A stretch of 64,000 nucleotides of DNA from Metabacillus_B sp050107715. GTDB taxonomy: Bacteria > Bacillota > Bacilli > Bacillales > Bacillaceae. Both the position numbers and the translations under genes were made by a program. Below the pieces are notes generated by a model. The model had not been told where the DNA came from. It did not search any database and saw nothing but the letters and a program-made list of their open reading frames with translations. The stretch spans positions 62,001 through 126,000 of the forward strand of contig NZ_JBNILN010000003.1 in the NCBI RefSeq assembly GCF_050107715.1. The letters are read 5' to 3'. Shown here piece by piece: positions 16,904 through 26,218 of this stretch (positions are counted from its first letter, which is position 1; each line of letters opens with the position of its first letter).

Positions 16904-16933
16904 ATTATGCAAGGGTGGACAAGCTAATGTCAA
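16904..16933 (-). promoter_or_regulatory. Sigma-A promoter of the proI T-box transcript
   Basis: On the minus strand TTGACA (16928-16933) and CATAAT (16904-16909) with an 18-base spacer, placing the start just ahead of the T-box leader. Confidence 0.8.
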
Positions 16934-17065
16934 TAAGGGAAATAACCTTTTTTTAGCTGAATTATTTGAATATAATGACAAAATTAACGAATAAGGGTAA
17001 AATTGGTTTGTACATATTCCAGGAGATCAAATTTTGTATGCAAAAATAATAAATGGGGGAAAAAA

Positions 17066-18025
17066 ATGAATCCAATCACTGACCGGGAAGCGATCAAAGC
17101 GCTCCCTATCCCGACTCCTTTTCCGGTAGGGGATATCAATGCGTACCTGTATAAAGGCGACTCCCTTACACTGATTGACGCAGGACCTAAAACAGAAGAG
17201 GCCCTGGATGCACTCAAAGATCATTTAGGAGAGTGCGGATACGGGCTCGGGGATATTGAACAGGTCATTGTTACCCACCATCATCCTGACCATGTCGGAT
17301 TGCTGGATGAGCTGAAGGGGGCGCAAATCATCGGGCACCCCTATAATGAACCATGGCTTTCCCGCGATCCGGAATTTCTTGAAAACCAGAAGGGATTTTT
17401 CCACGGACTGCTGCTGGAGTTCGGTGTGGATCCTGTCTTTCTTAAATATATTAAAAACTTAGAGCGGTCCCTTGCCTTTTCTTGTACCGTTTCGCTCAGT
17501 CAATCCATTCGGAGCGGGGATCCGGTTCCAGGAATGCCCGGATTCAAGGTTTTGGAAACACCAGGGCACGCCCAGTCTCATATTGCCCTGTACCGGGAAA
17601 AGGATGGAGTCTTATTTGGCGGAGATGTCCTGCTGAAAAAAATTTCCGCCAACCCGCTGCTTGAGCCGCCAATGGAAGGATTGGAACGCCCTAAGCCCCA
17701 GCTTCAGTTTAACGAAACGTTTGAACAACTGCTCGGCTTACGGATTACGAAGGTGTATTCAGGGCATGGAGAAGTGATCGAAAACGCACATGAACTGATT
17801 GCCTACAGGCAAAAGCGGCAGGGCGACCGTGCAGAGGAAGTGCGCCGGATGCTTGCGGAAAAGCCCATGACGGCCTTTCAAGTCTGTACGGAGCTGTTTC
17901 CGACCGTTTTTCATAAAGAGCTGATGCTGACCATGTCGGAAAGCGTTGCCCAGTTGGATTATTTAGAGAACCTAGGTAAAATAACATCAAATGGTTCAAA
18001 GGAAAACCGAATGTATTTTACTTAG
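17066..18025 (+). CDS. yqjP: Metallo-beta-lactamase-fold hydrolase (YqjP)
   Basis: A 319-residue protein with the metal motif THHHPDHVGL (H-x-H-x-D-H) near residue 70, ETPGHAQSH near residue 175 and GGDVL near residue 195, all typical of active dinuclear metallo-beta-lactamase-fold hydrolases. The C-terminal 60 residues are helical and resemble the extra domain of lactamase-like protein 2 relatives. The ATG at 17066 follows ATGGGGGA and gives the 319 residues of B. subtilis YqjP; the longer frame upstream is ignored. Followed by the SDR gene after 11 bases, so the two form an operon. Substrate unknown. Confidence 0.88.
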   Translation: MNPITDREAIKALPIPTPFPVGDINAYLYKGDSLTLIDAGPKTEEALDALKDHLGECGYGLGDIEQVIVTHHHPDHVGLLDELKGAQIIGHPYNEPWLSRDPEFLENQKGFFHGLLLEFGVDPVFLKYIKNLERSLAFSCTVSLSQSIRSGDPVPGMPGFKVLETPGHAQSHIALYREKDGVLFGGDVLLKKISANPLLEPPMEGLERPKPQLQFNETFEQLLGLRITKVYSGHGEVIENAHELIAYRQKRQGDRAEEVRRMLAEKPMTAFQVCTELFPTVFHKELMLTMSESVAQLDYLENLGKITSNGSKENRMYFT

Positions 18026-18036
18026 GATGGTGGAGC

Positions 18037-18825
18037 ATGGATTTAAAGAATAAAGTGGTGTTTATCACCGGTGCATCAGGCGGAATCGGAGAAGCAATGG
18101 CGCGGAAAAGCGCTGCTGCAGGAGCGGTTCCAGTCCTGATGGCACGCAGAGAAGACCGGCTCAAATCACTCGCTCTCGAGCTGAAGCAAACATATGGTGC
18201 AGAAGTGTTTTACGCAAAACTGGATGTTTCAGATACGAAAGAAATAGCCTCTGTTTTTCAGCAGCTGGCCGCAAAGACAGGCCGCGTGGATGTCCTCGTT
18301 AACAATGCGGGATTTGGTGTGTTCAAAACCGTTGAGGAATCTGCTCTCGAGGAAATGAAAAGGATGTTTGAGGTAAATGTATTCGGGCTGATTGCCTGCA
18401 CGAAGGCTGTGCTTCCCGCAATGAAAAAGCAGGGGGGCGGACAGATCATCAACATTGCCTCCCAAGCCGGAAAAATTGCAACGCCTAAATCAAGCCTTTA
18501 CGCTGCAACGAAGCATGCCGTGCTCGGGTTCTCCAACAGCTTGCGAATGGAGTGCACCGGTACAGGAATCAAGGTGACCACTGTGAATCCGGGTCCCATT
18601 AGAACAGATTTTTTTGAAACCGCTGATGAGAGCGGCGACTATACAAAGAATGTAGAGCGCTGGATGCTCACTCCTGATTTTGTTGCAGAGAAAGTCGTAC
18701 GCTCCATGGTCCGGTATAAACGGGAAATCAATCTGCCGCGCTGGATGAATGCAGGGAGCACGCTGTATCAGATGGCCCCGGGGCTGATTGAAAAGCTTGC
18801 CGGGAATGCTTTCAATAAGAAATAA
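18037..18825 (+). CDS. yqjQ: Short-chain dehydrogenase/reductase (YqjQ)
   Basis: A 262-residue classical SDR with cofactor motif TGASGGIGEA at the N-terminus, LVNNAGFG near residue 88, and the catalytic Ser with YAATKHA near residues 140-160. It resembles the DltE/YqjQ group of 3-oxoacyl reductase-like enzymes. RBS GGTGGAG precedes the ATG. It follows yqjP closely and is ended by a terminator, the same two-gene unit as in B. subtilis. The physiological substrate is not known; the adjacency to a lactamase-fold hydrolase suggests consecutive action on one compound, which is inference. Confidence 0.9.
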   Translation: MDLKNKVVFITGASGGIGEAMARKSAAAGAVPVLMARREDRLKSLALELKQTYGAEVFYAKLDVSDTKEIASVFQQLAAKTGRVDVLVNNAGFGVFKTVEESALEEMKRMFEVNVFGLIACTKAVLPAMKKQGGGQIINIASQAGKIATPKSSLYAATKHAVLGFSNSLRMECTGTGIKVTTVNPGPIRTDFFETADESGDYTKNVERWMLTPDFVAEKVVRSMVRYKREINLPRWMNAGSTLYQMAPGLIEKLAGNAFNKK

Positions 18826-18843
18826 CGGAACGGTCTGCAGCAT

Positions 18844-18887
18844 AAGCCCGCCGCTTGAGGATTTGTCTGCCTCACACGGCGGGTTTT
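18844..18887 (+). terminator. Terminator of yqjP-yqjQ
   Basis: AAGCCCGCCG pairs with CGGCGGGTTTT, with TGAGG/CCTCA extending the stem after small bulges. Confidence 0.85.
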
Positions 18888-19014
18888 GCTATGGCATCGG
18901 GTTCCATTATTTGATAGAAAAGTCAGAATTGACGTACAATCCGGGTTCTTTTGCTTAGAAGCTTTTTCATTCTTCTGTTCTATTCATCTGTTAAGCTTTC
19001 AGCGTTACACTAAT

Positions 19015-19044
19015 CTAAACGGAATGAATGTTCATTCCGTTTAG
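19015..19044 (+). promoter_or_regulatory. Palindromic operator of the TetR-P450 operon
   Basis: CTAAACGGAATGAA and TTCATTCCGTTTAG form a perfect 14-bp inverted repeat around two bases, ending 13 bases ahead of the tetR start codon. The core CGGAATGAA..TTCATTCCG matches what I recall of the operator bound by Bm3R1, the repressor of P450 BM-3 in Priestia megaterium. A weak -10-like TAATCT overlaps its left edge. Repressor release by fatty acids is known for that family. Confidence 0.88.
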
Positions 19045-19057
19045 AAGGGGGATTTGA

Positions 19058-19636
19058 ATGACCGTCAATGCAGGAGGGAAAGAAAATCAGATCTTAGAGG
19101 CCGGGCTCATCTTGTTTGCCGGACGCGGATTTGATGCGACGGCCGTACCTGCAATAGCTGATAAGGCTGGAGTAGGGGCGGGCACCATTTACCGTTATTT
19201 TGACAATAAAGAAACGCTCGGCAACGTACTTTTTCAGCAATGTTCAAGACAGCTTGAAGCTGCGCTGTCACATGGTCCCCGAGATGCGGTGGATCTGAGG
19301 GAGCAGTTTCGGCACTTTTTCTATGGAATGGTCACTTTTACCAATAAACATGAGCATGCTCTGTGCTTCATAAGGAATCACGCCCATGCGCACTTTTTGA
19401 ATCAAAAGAGCACGGATCAATTTATACAGGCCCTGTCCGGCCTCTATGATTTTTTTGAAGAAGGAAAAAAGAAGCGGATGATCCGGAATTTGCCCTCCAA
19501 CGGCTTGATCGCGATTTTATTCGGAGCTTTCTTGGAGCTTCACCGCCTTATTCGTGCCGGACACCTGGAAGAGACGGCGGAGCTGTTAAGCGGAATCGAA
19601 GAAAGCTGCTGGGATGCTGTAAGAATTCATCAATAA
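19058..19636 (+). CDS. TetR family repressor of the P450 operon (BscR/Bm3R1-like)
   Basis: A 192-residue regulator. The N-terminal helix-turn-helix is the TetR type (ILEAGLILFAGRGFDATAVPAIADKAGVGAGTIYRYFDNKETL, residues about 10-55). The C-terminal ligand domain resembles that of the BscR/FatR group that controls CYP102 genes in Bacillus. It lies 17 bases ahead of the first CYP102 gene and directly behind its presumed operator, so it most likely represses its own operon and is released by long-chain fatty acids. RBS GAAGGGGG is ahead of the ATG. Confidence 0.9.
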   Translation: MTVNAGGKENQILEAGLILFAGRGFDATAVPAIADKAGVGAGTIYRYFDNKETLGNVLFQQCSRQLEAALSHGPRDAVDLREQFRHFFYGMVTFTNKHEHALCFIRNHAHAHFLNQKSTDQFIQALSGLYDFFEEGKKKRMIRNLPSNGLIAILFGAFLELHRLIRAGHLEETAELLSGIEESCWDAVRIHQ

Positions 19637-19653
19637 GAAAGAAGGAATGCTGT

Positions 19654-22600
19654 ATGACGCTAATGAGCAAAATTCCACAGCCGGAGCTTCATGGAGAGAA
19701 TTTGCAAGTGCCGCTGCTGAATCCGGAAAAGCCGGTTCAGTCACTTATGAAGATTGCGGAGCAGATGGGACCAATCTTTCAATTTCAGAAACAAACTCAA
19801 TCCACTGTCTATCTGTCGGGGCGGGCGCTGACAGCAGAGGTATCAGATGAATCAAGGTTTGATAAAAGTGTAAGCCAGGCGCTGAAAAATGTCCGCGCTT
19901 TTTCTGGTGACGGCTTGTTTACGAGCTGGACGCATGAGCCAAACTGGAAAAAAGCACATAATATTCTGCTGCCGAGCTTCAGTCAGAAGGCCATGAAAGG
20001 ATACCACAGCATGATGGCCGACATCGCGATTCAGCTGGTGCAGAAATGGGAGCGCCTTAATGCCGGGGATACGGTGGATGTCTCAGAGGATATGACAAGG
20101 CTGACTCTTGATACGATCGGACTTTGTGGATTTAACTTCAGGTTCAACAGCTATTACCGCGAGAAATTCCATCCATTTATTGAGAGTATGAACGGGGCAC
20201 TCGGGGAAGCGATGAGCAAGCTGCAGCGCACCGAAACAGACGAAGCCTTCCTAAAGAAAAAGGAGGAAGCCTTTCAGGAGAATATTCAGTCTATGTTCAG
20301 CCTGGTTGACGAGCTGATTGCGGAGCGCAGACAAATGAAGGCGGAGGAATGGGCGGACGACTTGCTTTCTCACATGCTGAGAAGCAAAGATCCGGAAACA
20401 GGGGAAGGTCTCGATGATGAAAACATCCGTTTTCAGATTATCACCTTTTTAATTGCCGGCCATGAGACAACAAGCGGCCTTCTCTCGTTTGCCCTCTATT
20501 ATTTACTGAAAAACAAGGATGTTTTGAAAAAAGCTCAAGAGGAGGCGGACCGTGTTTTGACAGAACCGGTTCCGGGCTACAAAGAGGTCAAAAAGCTTAA
20601 ATACGTGCAAATGATCTTAAATGAAACCCTGCGGCTCTGGCCGACCGCTCCTGCTTTTTCCCTATATGCCAAAGAAGATGAAATAATCGGCGGAGAATTC
20701 GCCATTGCCAAAGGGGAGGAAGTCACTGTTCTGCTTCCGCAGCTGCACCGCGATCCGGAAGTTTGGGGGGAGAATCCCTCACAATTTAAGCCGGAAAGGT
20801 TTGAGGACATGAGCGGGATTCCGCCGCATGCATTCAAGCCGTTCGGGAATGGACAGCGGGCCTGTATCGGCCAGCAGTTTGCCCTGCATGAAGCAACATT
20901 AGTCCTCGGCCTGCTTCTGAAGCATTTTGATTTTGACGACCATACCAATTATGAACTGAATGTTAAAGAGACTCTTACTCTTAAGCCGAATGAGTTTACG
21001 ATGAAGGTTAAATCCAGGAAAAGATGGATGGGCTTTGCGGTTTCAGCAGAGCAGCCGGTAAAAAAAGAACAGCGTGCTGCTGCCGGTGAGCCCGACGAGG
21101 ATGCCCATCAGACACCGATGCTTGTCCTTTTCGGCTCCAATATGGGCACAGCTGAAGGTTTAGCAAAGGAGCTGGCTGAAAAAGGTGTGCAGCTGGGATT
21201 CAAAGCAGAGGCTGCGCCGCTTGATGACTTTGCAGGAAAGCTTCCTAAAAAAGGAGCCGTTGTTATTCTCACGGCCTCCTATAACGGAAATCCGCCTGAT
21301 AATGCACAAGCGTTTGTGCATTGGCTGGAGTCGGCCGGTCCGGAAGAACTGAAAGGGGTTCAGTATACCGTATTCGGATGCGGAGACCGGAATTGGTCGA
21401 GCACGTATCAGCGTATTCCTCAGCTCATTGACCGGACGATGGAGGAGAAAGGCGCGATTAAAATTGCAAGCCGCGGCGAGGGAGATGCAGATACAGATTT
21501 TGAAGCGGATTTTGAACTGTGGCAAGAAGGGTTCTGGACAGAGGCTGCTTCCCATTTTGATGCAGAACTTCCATCCGGAGCCGGGGAAGGTGCTTCTCTT
21601 ACGGCAGAGTTCGTGCCGGGTGTGCAGGTGACCCCTCTTGGGGAAGCTTATAAGGCATTTTCAGCCGAGGCTGCCGTATCAGCAGAGCTTCAAGCCGAGG
21701 CGAGCGGACGGAGCACCCGCCACGTGGAGCTGATCCTGCCGGCTGACAAAACGTACAAGGAGGGCGGACATATCGGTATCTTTCCCAAGAACAGCCCGGA
21801 GCTTATCAGCCGGGTTCTCCGCCGCTTTCAGCTGAGCGGAGAAGAACAGCTTCTGCTGCATGGAGAAGGGGCCAGTACGTCTCACCTGCCAAAAGAACAG
21901 CCAATTGGTGTGCGGGAGCTGCTTTCCGCCTATGCAGAGCTGCAGGAGCCGGTTACGAGGACACAGCTGAAGGTCTTAGCTTACGTTAATGTGTGTCCGC
22001 CGCACCGGATGGAGCTAGAATCCATGCTGGACCGCTATCAGGAGGAGGTTCTCTCCAAGCGGGTTACAATGCTTGAGCTGCTGGAAAAGTACATGGCATG
22101 CGAGCTTTCATTTGAACGGTTCCTAAGCCTGCTTCCGCCGCTTAAACCGCGCTATTATTCGATTTCCAGCTCTCCGGATGCATCCCCCGGCAGAGTCAGC
22201 CTGACCGTCAGTGTTTTAAAGGATTCTGCGTGGAGCGGTGCCGGAGAATACAATGGAGTGGCTTCGGGCTACCTCGCCCGTATTATGCCGGGAGAACGCG
22301 TCTCCTGCTTTATAAAAGGACCGCAGGACGGCTTTGAAAGGCCGGAAGACCCGGAAATTCCCCTGATCATGGTCGGCCCCGGTACGGGAGTTGCTCCATT
22401 CAGAGGCTTTCTGCAAGGCCGGCGTGTCCTGAAAGAGAAAGGGGCAAAGCTTGGAGAAGCCCATCTCTATTTTGGCTGCAGAGCCCGTGAGCACGATTAT
22501 TTGTATGAAAAGGAATTGAAGGAAGCGGAACGGGATGGTTTAGTGACCCTTCACACAGCTTTTTCGCGGGAAGAAGGCAAGGCAAAAACCTATGTTCAGC

Positions 22601-22821
22601 ACCTGATTAAAAAAGAGGCTTCCTCACTCATTCGGCTGCTGGAACAGAACGGCCGCCTTTACATTTGCGGCGACGGCAGCAAAATGGCGCCTGATGTAGA
22701 AAATGTCATAAAAGAAAGCTATCAGTCTGAAAAAAATGCATCAGAAGAAGAAGCGGCCTCCTGGCTTGCCAATCTTCAAATGCAGGGACGCTTTGCAAAA
22801 GATGTATGGGCAGGGAAATAA
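19654..22821 (+). CDS. Self-sufficient cytochrome P450 / NADPH-P450 reductase fusion (CYP102 family), first copy
   Basis: A 1055-residue fusion of a fatty-acid hydroxylase P450 with its own reductase. Order: P450 (about 1-465; AGHETTSG oxygen-activation motif, ETLRLWP ExxR, FGNGQRACIG heme-binding Cys), FMN domain (about 490-640; LFGSNMGTAEGLAKEL), FAD/NADPH domain (about 660-1055; RYYSISSSP, GPGTGVAPFRGF, final DVWAG). It oxidises medium to long fatty acids below the terminal carbon. In the BM-3 alignment Phe87 is kept (GDGLFTSWTHE) and Tyr51 is kept, but Arg47, which anchors the carboxylate, is replaced by Gln. Co-transcribed with the tetR gene. Confidence 0.96.
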   Translation: MTLMSKIPQPELHGENLQVPLLNPEKPVQSLMKIAEQMGPIFQFQKQTQSTVYLSGRALTAEVSDESRFDKSVSQALKNVRAFSGDGLFTSWTHEPNWKKAHNILLPSFSQKAMKGYHSMMADIAIQLVQKWERLNAGDTVDVSEDMTRLTLDTIGLCGFNFRFNSYYREKFHPFIESMNGALGEAMSKLQRTETDEAFLKKKEEAFQENIQSMFSLVDELIAERRQMKAEEWADDLLSHMLRSKDPETGEGLDDENIRFQIITFLIAGHETTSGLLSFALYYLLKNKDVLKKAQEEADRVLTEPVPGYKEVKKLKYVQMILNETLRLWPTAPAFSLYAKEDEIIGGEFAIAKGEEVTVLLPQLHRDPEVWGENPSQFKPERFEDMSGIPPHAFKPFGNGQRACIGQQFALHEATLVLGLLLKHFDFDDHTNYELNVKETLTLKPNEFTMKVKSRKRWMGFAVSAEQPVKKEQRAAAGEPDEDAHQTPMLVLFGSNMGTAEGLAKELAEKGVQLGFKAEAAPLDDFAGKLPKKGAVVILTASYNGNPPDNAQAFVHWLESAGPEELKGVQYTVFGCGDRNWSSTYQRIPQLIDRTMEEKGAIKIASRGEGDADTDFEADFELWQEGFWTEAASHFDAELPSGAGEGASLTAEFVPGVQVTPLGEAYKAFSAEAAVSAELQAEASGRSTRHVELILPADKTYKEGGHIGIFPKNSPELISRVLRRFQLSGEEQLLLHGEGASTSHLPKEQPIGVRELLSAYAELQEPVTRTQLKVLAYVNVCPPHRMELESMLDRYQEEVLSKRVTMLELLEKYMACELSFERFLSLLPPLKPRYYSISSSPDASPGRVSLTVSVLKDSAWSGAGEYNGVASGYLARIMPGERVSCFIKGPQDGFERPEDPEIPLIMVGPGTGVAPFRGFLQGRRVLKEKGAKLGEAHLYFGCRAREHDYLYEKELKEAERDGLVTLHTAFSREEGKAKTYVQHLIKKEASSLIRLLEQNGRLYICGDGSKMAPDVENVIKESYQSEKNASEEEAASWLANLQMQGRFAKDVWAGK

Positions 22822-22832
22822 TATTTCAGCAC

Positions 22833-22869
22833 AAAGGAAAGCAGCCTGGCGAAGGCTGCTTTTTCCTTT
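22833..22869 (+). terminator. Terminator after the first CYP102 gene
   Basis: AAAGGAAAGCAGCCT pairs with AGGCTGCTTTTTCCTTT. The T-run sits inside the stem, so read-through to the next gene is possible. Confidence 0.75.
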
Positions 22870-22932
22870 GGCGAATCAGGGCTTTAAAATCAGTTTTTTT
22901 GCAGGAATTCGATGTTTTGTCCAGCCAAATGT

Positions 22933-22972
22933 GCAAAAACAGCATATTTATATAGCATTCATAAGTTTTTGC
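22933..22972 (+). promoter_or_regulatory. Inverted repeat ahead of the second CYP102 gene
   Basis: GCAAAAAC and GTTTTTGC are separated by 24 AT-rich bases. No copy of the CGGAATGAA operator occurs here. It could be a regulatory site for the second gene; this is inference. Confidence 0.3.
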
Positions 22973-23038
22973 GGAACGGCAGAACTTTTCATCTTGAGCG
23001 AATGAAACAGAATCATAACTGAAAGAGGGAAATGCTAT

Positions 23039-26000
23039 ATGACGTCTTTAAGACAAATCCCGGAGCTGCATGTGAAAGAGCCGGATGGGGGCAAGTCTAT
23101 TCTGGACCCTGGAAATATCATTCAGTCCCTTATCGAAATCTCTAAAAAAGCCGGTCCCATATTCAGGTTCGACAGACCCCGGAATGGAGCTGTTTTTCTT
23201 TCAAGCCATAAATTCGCAGCAGAAGTATTCGATGAGGCGCGGTTTGATAAAAGTGTGGGCGCTGCTTTGCAAAACCTCCGCCCGTTTTCCGGAGATGGGC
23301 TATTTACAAGCTGGACTCATGAGCCCAACTGGAAAAAAGCTCATGGAATTCTTATGCCAAGCTTCAGCCAGAAAGCAATGAAAGGCTATCACATGATGAT
23401 GGCGGATATTGCAGTCCAGCTTGTCCAGAAATGGGAGCGCATGAATGAAGGGGAATCCATCCATATCCCGGAAGATATGACAAAGCTTACGCTCGATACA
23501 ATCGGTCTTTGCGGCTTTAACTATCGTTTCAACAGCTTTTACAGGACAGGATTCCATCCATTTGTGGAAAGCATGAATGCCGCCCTTCTTGAGGCAATGA
23601 GCCAGCTGACGAGGTCCCATAAAGAGGAGGCATTATACAAGAAAGAGCTGGACGCTTTTCACGCCGATATCGGAATCATGTTCGGACTCGTCGACCAGCT
23701 TATAGCGAGCCGCAGGAAACAGCCGGAAAACCGGTGGCCCGGGGATCTGCTTTCACACATGCTTCGCAGCAGGGACCCCGAAACCGGGGAAATGCTGAAC
23801 GATGAAAACATCCGCTATCAGATGATTACGTTTTTAATCGCGGGCCATGAGACAACAAGCGGGTTGCTCTCCTTTACCATGTACGAGCTCTGCAAAAATC
23901 CGGCTGTTCTGAAAAAAGCACAGGAAGAAGCCGACCGTGTCCTTACTTCTCCCGTGCCTTCGTACAAAGAAGTGAAAAAGCTGAAATATATTCAGATGAT
24001 TGTAAACGAAGCACTCCGTCTTTGGCCCACCGTTCCTGCCATTTCGCTCTATGCAAAAAATGATGAAATAATCGGCGGTGAATTTGCCCTTCAGAAAGGA
24101 CAGGAGGTAACCGTTCTTCTTCCCCGGCTTCACCGCGATCCTGCTGTATGGGGGAAGGATGCTGACGTGTTCAAACCCGGGAGATTTGAAGATATGAGCA
24201 CCATTCCCCCTCATGCCTACAAGCCTTTTGGGAACGGGCAGCGAGCCTGTATCGGCCAGCAGTTTGCCCTGCATGAGGCAACCCTTGCACTCGGGCTTCT
24301 GCTAAAGCATTTTGACTTCGCAGATGACGCGAATTATCAGCTGGCAATAAAAGAAACGCTGAGCTGGAAGCCGCACAGTTTTACACTAAAAGCTGTATCC
24401 AGGAAAAAATGGACGGGATCAGCAATGATCGCTGAACATCCATCAGCAGCCTCATCCACAAGGAATTCGCTTCAGGAACCTGCTGAAGATGCTCATCGGA
24501 CACCGCTCCTCATTCTTTACGGGTCTAATATGGGAACCTCGGAGGAACTGGCAATGGAGCTTGCGGGGACAGCGGGCCGGCTTGGGTTTCAAGCAAAAAC
24601 GGGAGCTTTGGATGATTTTTCCGGCAAGCTGCCGAAAAAGGGTGCCGTACTCATTATTACCTCCTCCTACAATGGAAATCCCCCGGATAACGCCGTGAAA
24701 TTTTTTCACTGGCTCGGTAAAGCTGGCAGAAATGAACTGGAAGGGGTGACGTACACCGTGTTCGGATGCGGCGATCGAAGCTGGTCTGCGACGTATCAGC
24801 GAGTTCCTGCAGATATGGACCAAAAGCTGGAGGAGAAAGGTGCTTTTCGATTGTGTGTCCGGGGCGAAGGCGATGCAGATGGTGATTTTTTCGGCAGTTT
24901 TAAAGCTTGGGAGCACGAGATGTGGAGAGCGCTTGCTGCTCGCTTTGAGCTGGATGATGCCGCTGCCAGCCCAGAGGAGGATGAGACCTTATCCATTGAA
25001 TTTGTCAGCAGTGAACCAATGGCTCCTGCTGCCCTGAAGCATCAGGCGTTCATCGCTGAAGTGACAGTGAACAAAGAGCTTCAATCGGCTGCCAGCGCAC
25101 GGAGCACCCGCTATCTTGAATTGTCCCTGCCAAAAGATGTGACCTACAGAGAAGGGGGGCATATTGGCATCCTGCCTCATAATTGTGAAGAGTTAGTGAA
25201 TCGCGTCCTGCTGCGCTTTGGGCTCAGCGGCAGGGAAAGGGTTGTTCTGAGGGGAGAAGGAGCAAAGACTGCACATCTTCCAAAGGGGGAAACCATCGAA
25301 GTTCGCAGACTGCTTACCGAGTACGTGGAGCTGCAGGATCCTGTTACAAAGACCCAGCTGAAAATACTCGCAGAAGCCACGGTCTGTCCTCCTCACAGAT
25401 TTGAACTGGAAGCAATGCTGAAAAGGTATGAGGAAGATATTCTGCCTAAGCGGATTTCCATGCTTGAACTTTTGGAAAACTATTTGGCCTGTGAGCTGAA
25501 TTTTGAACGGTATATTAGCCTGCTGCCGCCCCTCAAGCCGCGTTACTACTCCGTCTCCAGCTCTCCTCAGCGTTCTCCTGGAAAGGTGAGCTTAACCGTA
25601 AGTGTGCTTAAGGAACAGGCATGGAGCGGATCAGGAGAATACCATGGGATTGCTTCATGCTATCTTGCCCGCCTGCTGCCGGGAGCTCAAGTTACGTGTT
25701 TTATTAAAGAGCCCCAAGCCGGCTTTGAAATGCCTTCGAACCCTGCGACACCTATTATTATGGTCGGGCCTGGCACTGGAATTGCCCCATTCAGAGGTTT
25801 TCTGCAGAGACGGAGGATTCTTCAGGAGCAGGGATACAGTCTTGGGGAAGCTCACTTGTACTTTGGCTGCAGAACACGGAAACACGACTTTCTTTACGAA
25901 GAGGAACTGAAAGAAGCAGAACGGGATGGGCTCGTAATCCTTCATACCGCTTTCTCCCGGGAGGATGGGAAAGCGAAAACGTATGTGCAGCATCTTATGA

Positions 26001-26212
26001 AAAAACATGCATCTCAAGTGATATCGCTTTTTGACCAGCATGCACATCTATACATTTGCGGGGATGGCAGCAAAATGGCACCGGATGTGGAAGCGGCAAT
26101 GAAAGAAATCTACCAGGCCGAAAGAGATTCATCCGAAGAAGAAGCGGCCGAGTGGCTCGCTGATCTGCAGCAGCAGGGCCGTGTTGCGAAAGACGTTTGG
26201 GCAGGAAAATGA
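23039..26212 (+). CDS. Self-sufficient cytochrome P450 / NADPH-P450 reductase fusion (CYP102 family), second copy
   Basis: A 1057-residue paralogue of the preceding enzyme with the same domain order: P450 (AGHETTSG, EALRLWP, FGNGQRACIG), FMN domain (LYGSNMGTSEELAMEL) and FAD/NADPH domain (RYYSVSSSP, GPGTGIAPFRGF, final DVWAG). All cofactor motifs are intact, so it should be active. In the BM-3 alignment Arg47 is replaced by Asn and Tyr51 by Phe, unlike the first copy, so the two probably differ in substrate range. RBS AGAGGG precedes the ATG. It is separated by 217 bases and a terminator from the first copy and may have its own promoter. Confidence 0.96.
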   Translation: MTSLRQIPELHVKEPDGGKSILDPGNIIQSLIEISKKAGPIFRFDRPRNGAVFLSSHKFAAEVFDEARFDKSVGAALQNLRPFSGDGLFTSWTHEPNWKKAHGILMPSFSQKAMKGYHMMMADIAVQLVQKWERMNEGESIHIPEDMTKLTLDTIGLCGFNYRFNSFYRTGFHPFVESMNAALLEAMSQLTRSHKEEALYKKELDAFHADIGIMFGLVDQLIASRRKQPENRWPGDLLSHMLRSRDPETGEMLNDENIRYQMITFLIAGHETTSGLLSFTMYELCKNPAVLKKAQEEADRVLTSPVPSYKEVKKLKYIQMIVNEALRLWPTVPAISLYAKNDEIIGGEFALQKGQEVTVLLPRLHRDPAVWGKDADVFKPGRFEDMSTIPPHAYKPFGNGQRACIGQQFALHEATLALGLLLKHFDFADDANYQLAIKETLSWKPHSFTLKAVSRKKWTGSAMIAEHPSAASSTRNSLQEPAEDAHRTPLLILYGSNMGTSEELAMELAGTAGRLGFQAKTGALDDFSGKLPKKGAVLIITSSYNGNPPDNAVKFFHWLGKAGRNELEGVTYTVFGCGDRSWSATYQRVPADMDQKLEEKGAFRLCVRGEGDADGDFFGSFKAWEHEMWRALAARFELDDAAASPEEDETLSIEFVSSEPMAPAALKHQAFIAEVTVNKELQSAASARSTRYLELSLPKDVTYREGGHIGILPHNCEELVNRVLLRFGLSGRERVVLRGEGAKTAHLPKGETIEVRRLLTEYVELQDPVTKTQLKILAEATVCPPHRFELEAMLKRYEEDILPKRISMLELLENYLACELNFERYISLLPPLKPRYYSVSSSPQRSPGKVSLTVSVLKEQAWSGSGEYHGIASCYLARLLPGAQVTCFIKEPQAGFEMPSNPATPIIMVGPGTGIAPFRGFLQRRRILQEQGYSLGEAHLYFGCRTRKHDFLYEEELKEAERDGLVILHTAFSREDGKAKTYVQHLMKKHASQVISLFDQHAHLYICGDGSKMAPDVEAAMKEIYQAERDSSEEEAAEWLADLQQQGRVAKDVWAGK

Positions 26213-26218
26213 TTGCAG

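Noticed and set aside
22736..23005. Plus-strand ORF of 89 codons overlapping the end of the first P450 gene
   Set aside because: Shifted-frame shadow that continues through the terminator; no ribosome binding site.
24452..24916. Long minus-strand frames inside the P450 genes (also near 21.2 and 25.7 kb)
   Set aside because: Antisense shadows of the intact CYP102 reading frames.
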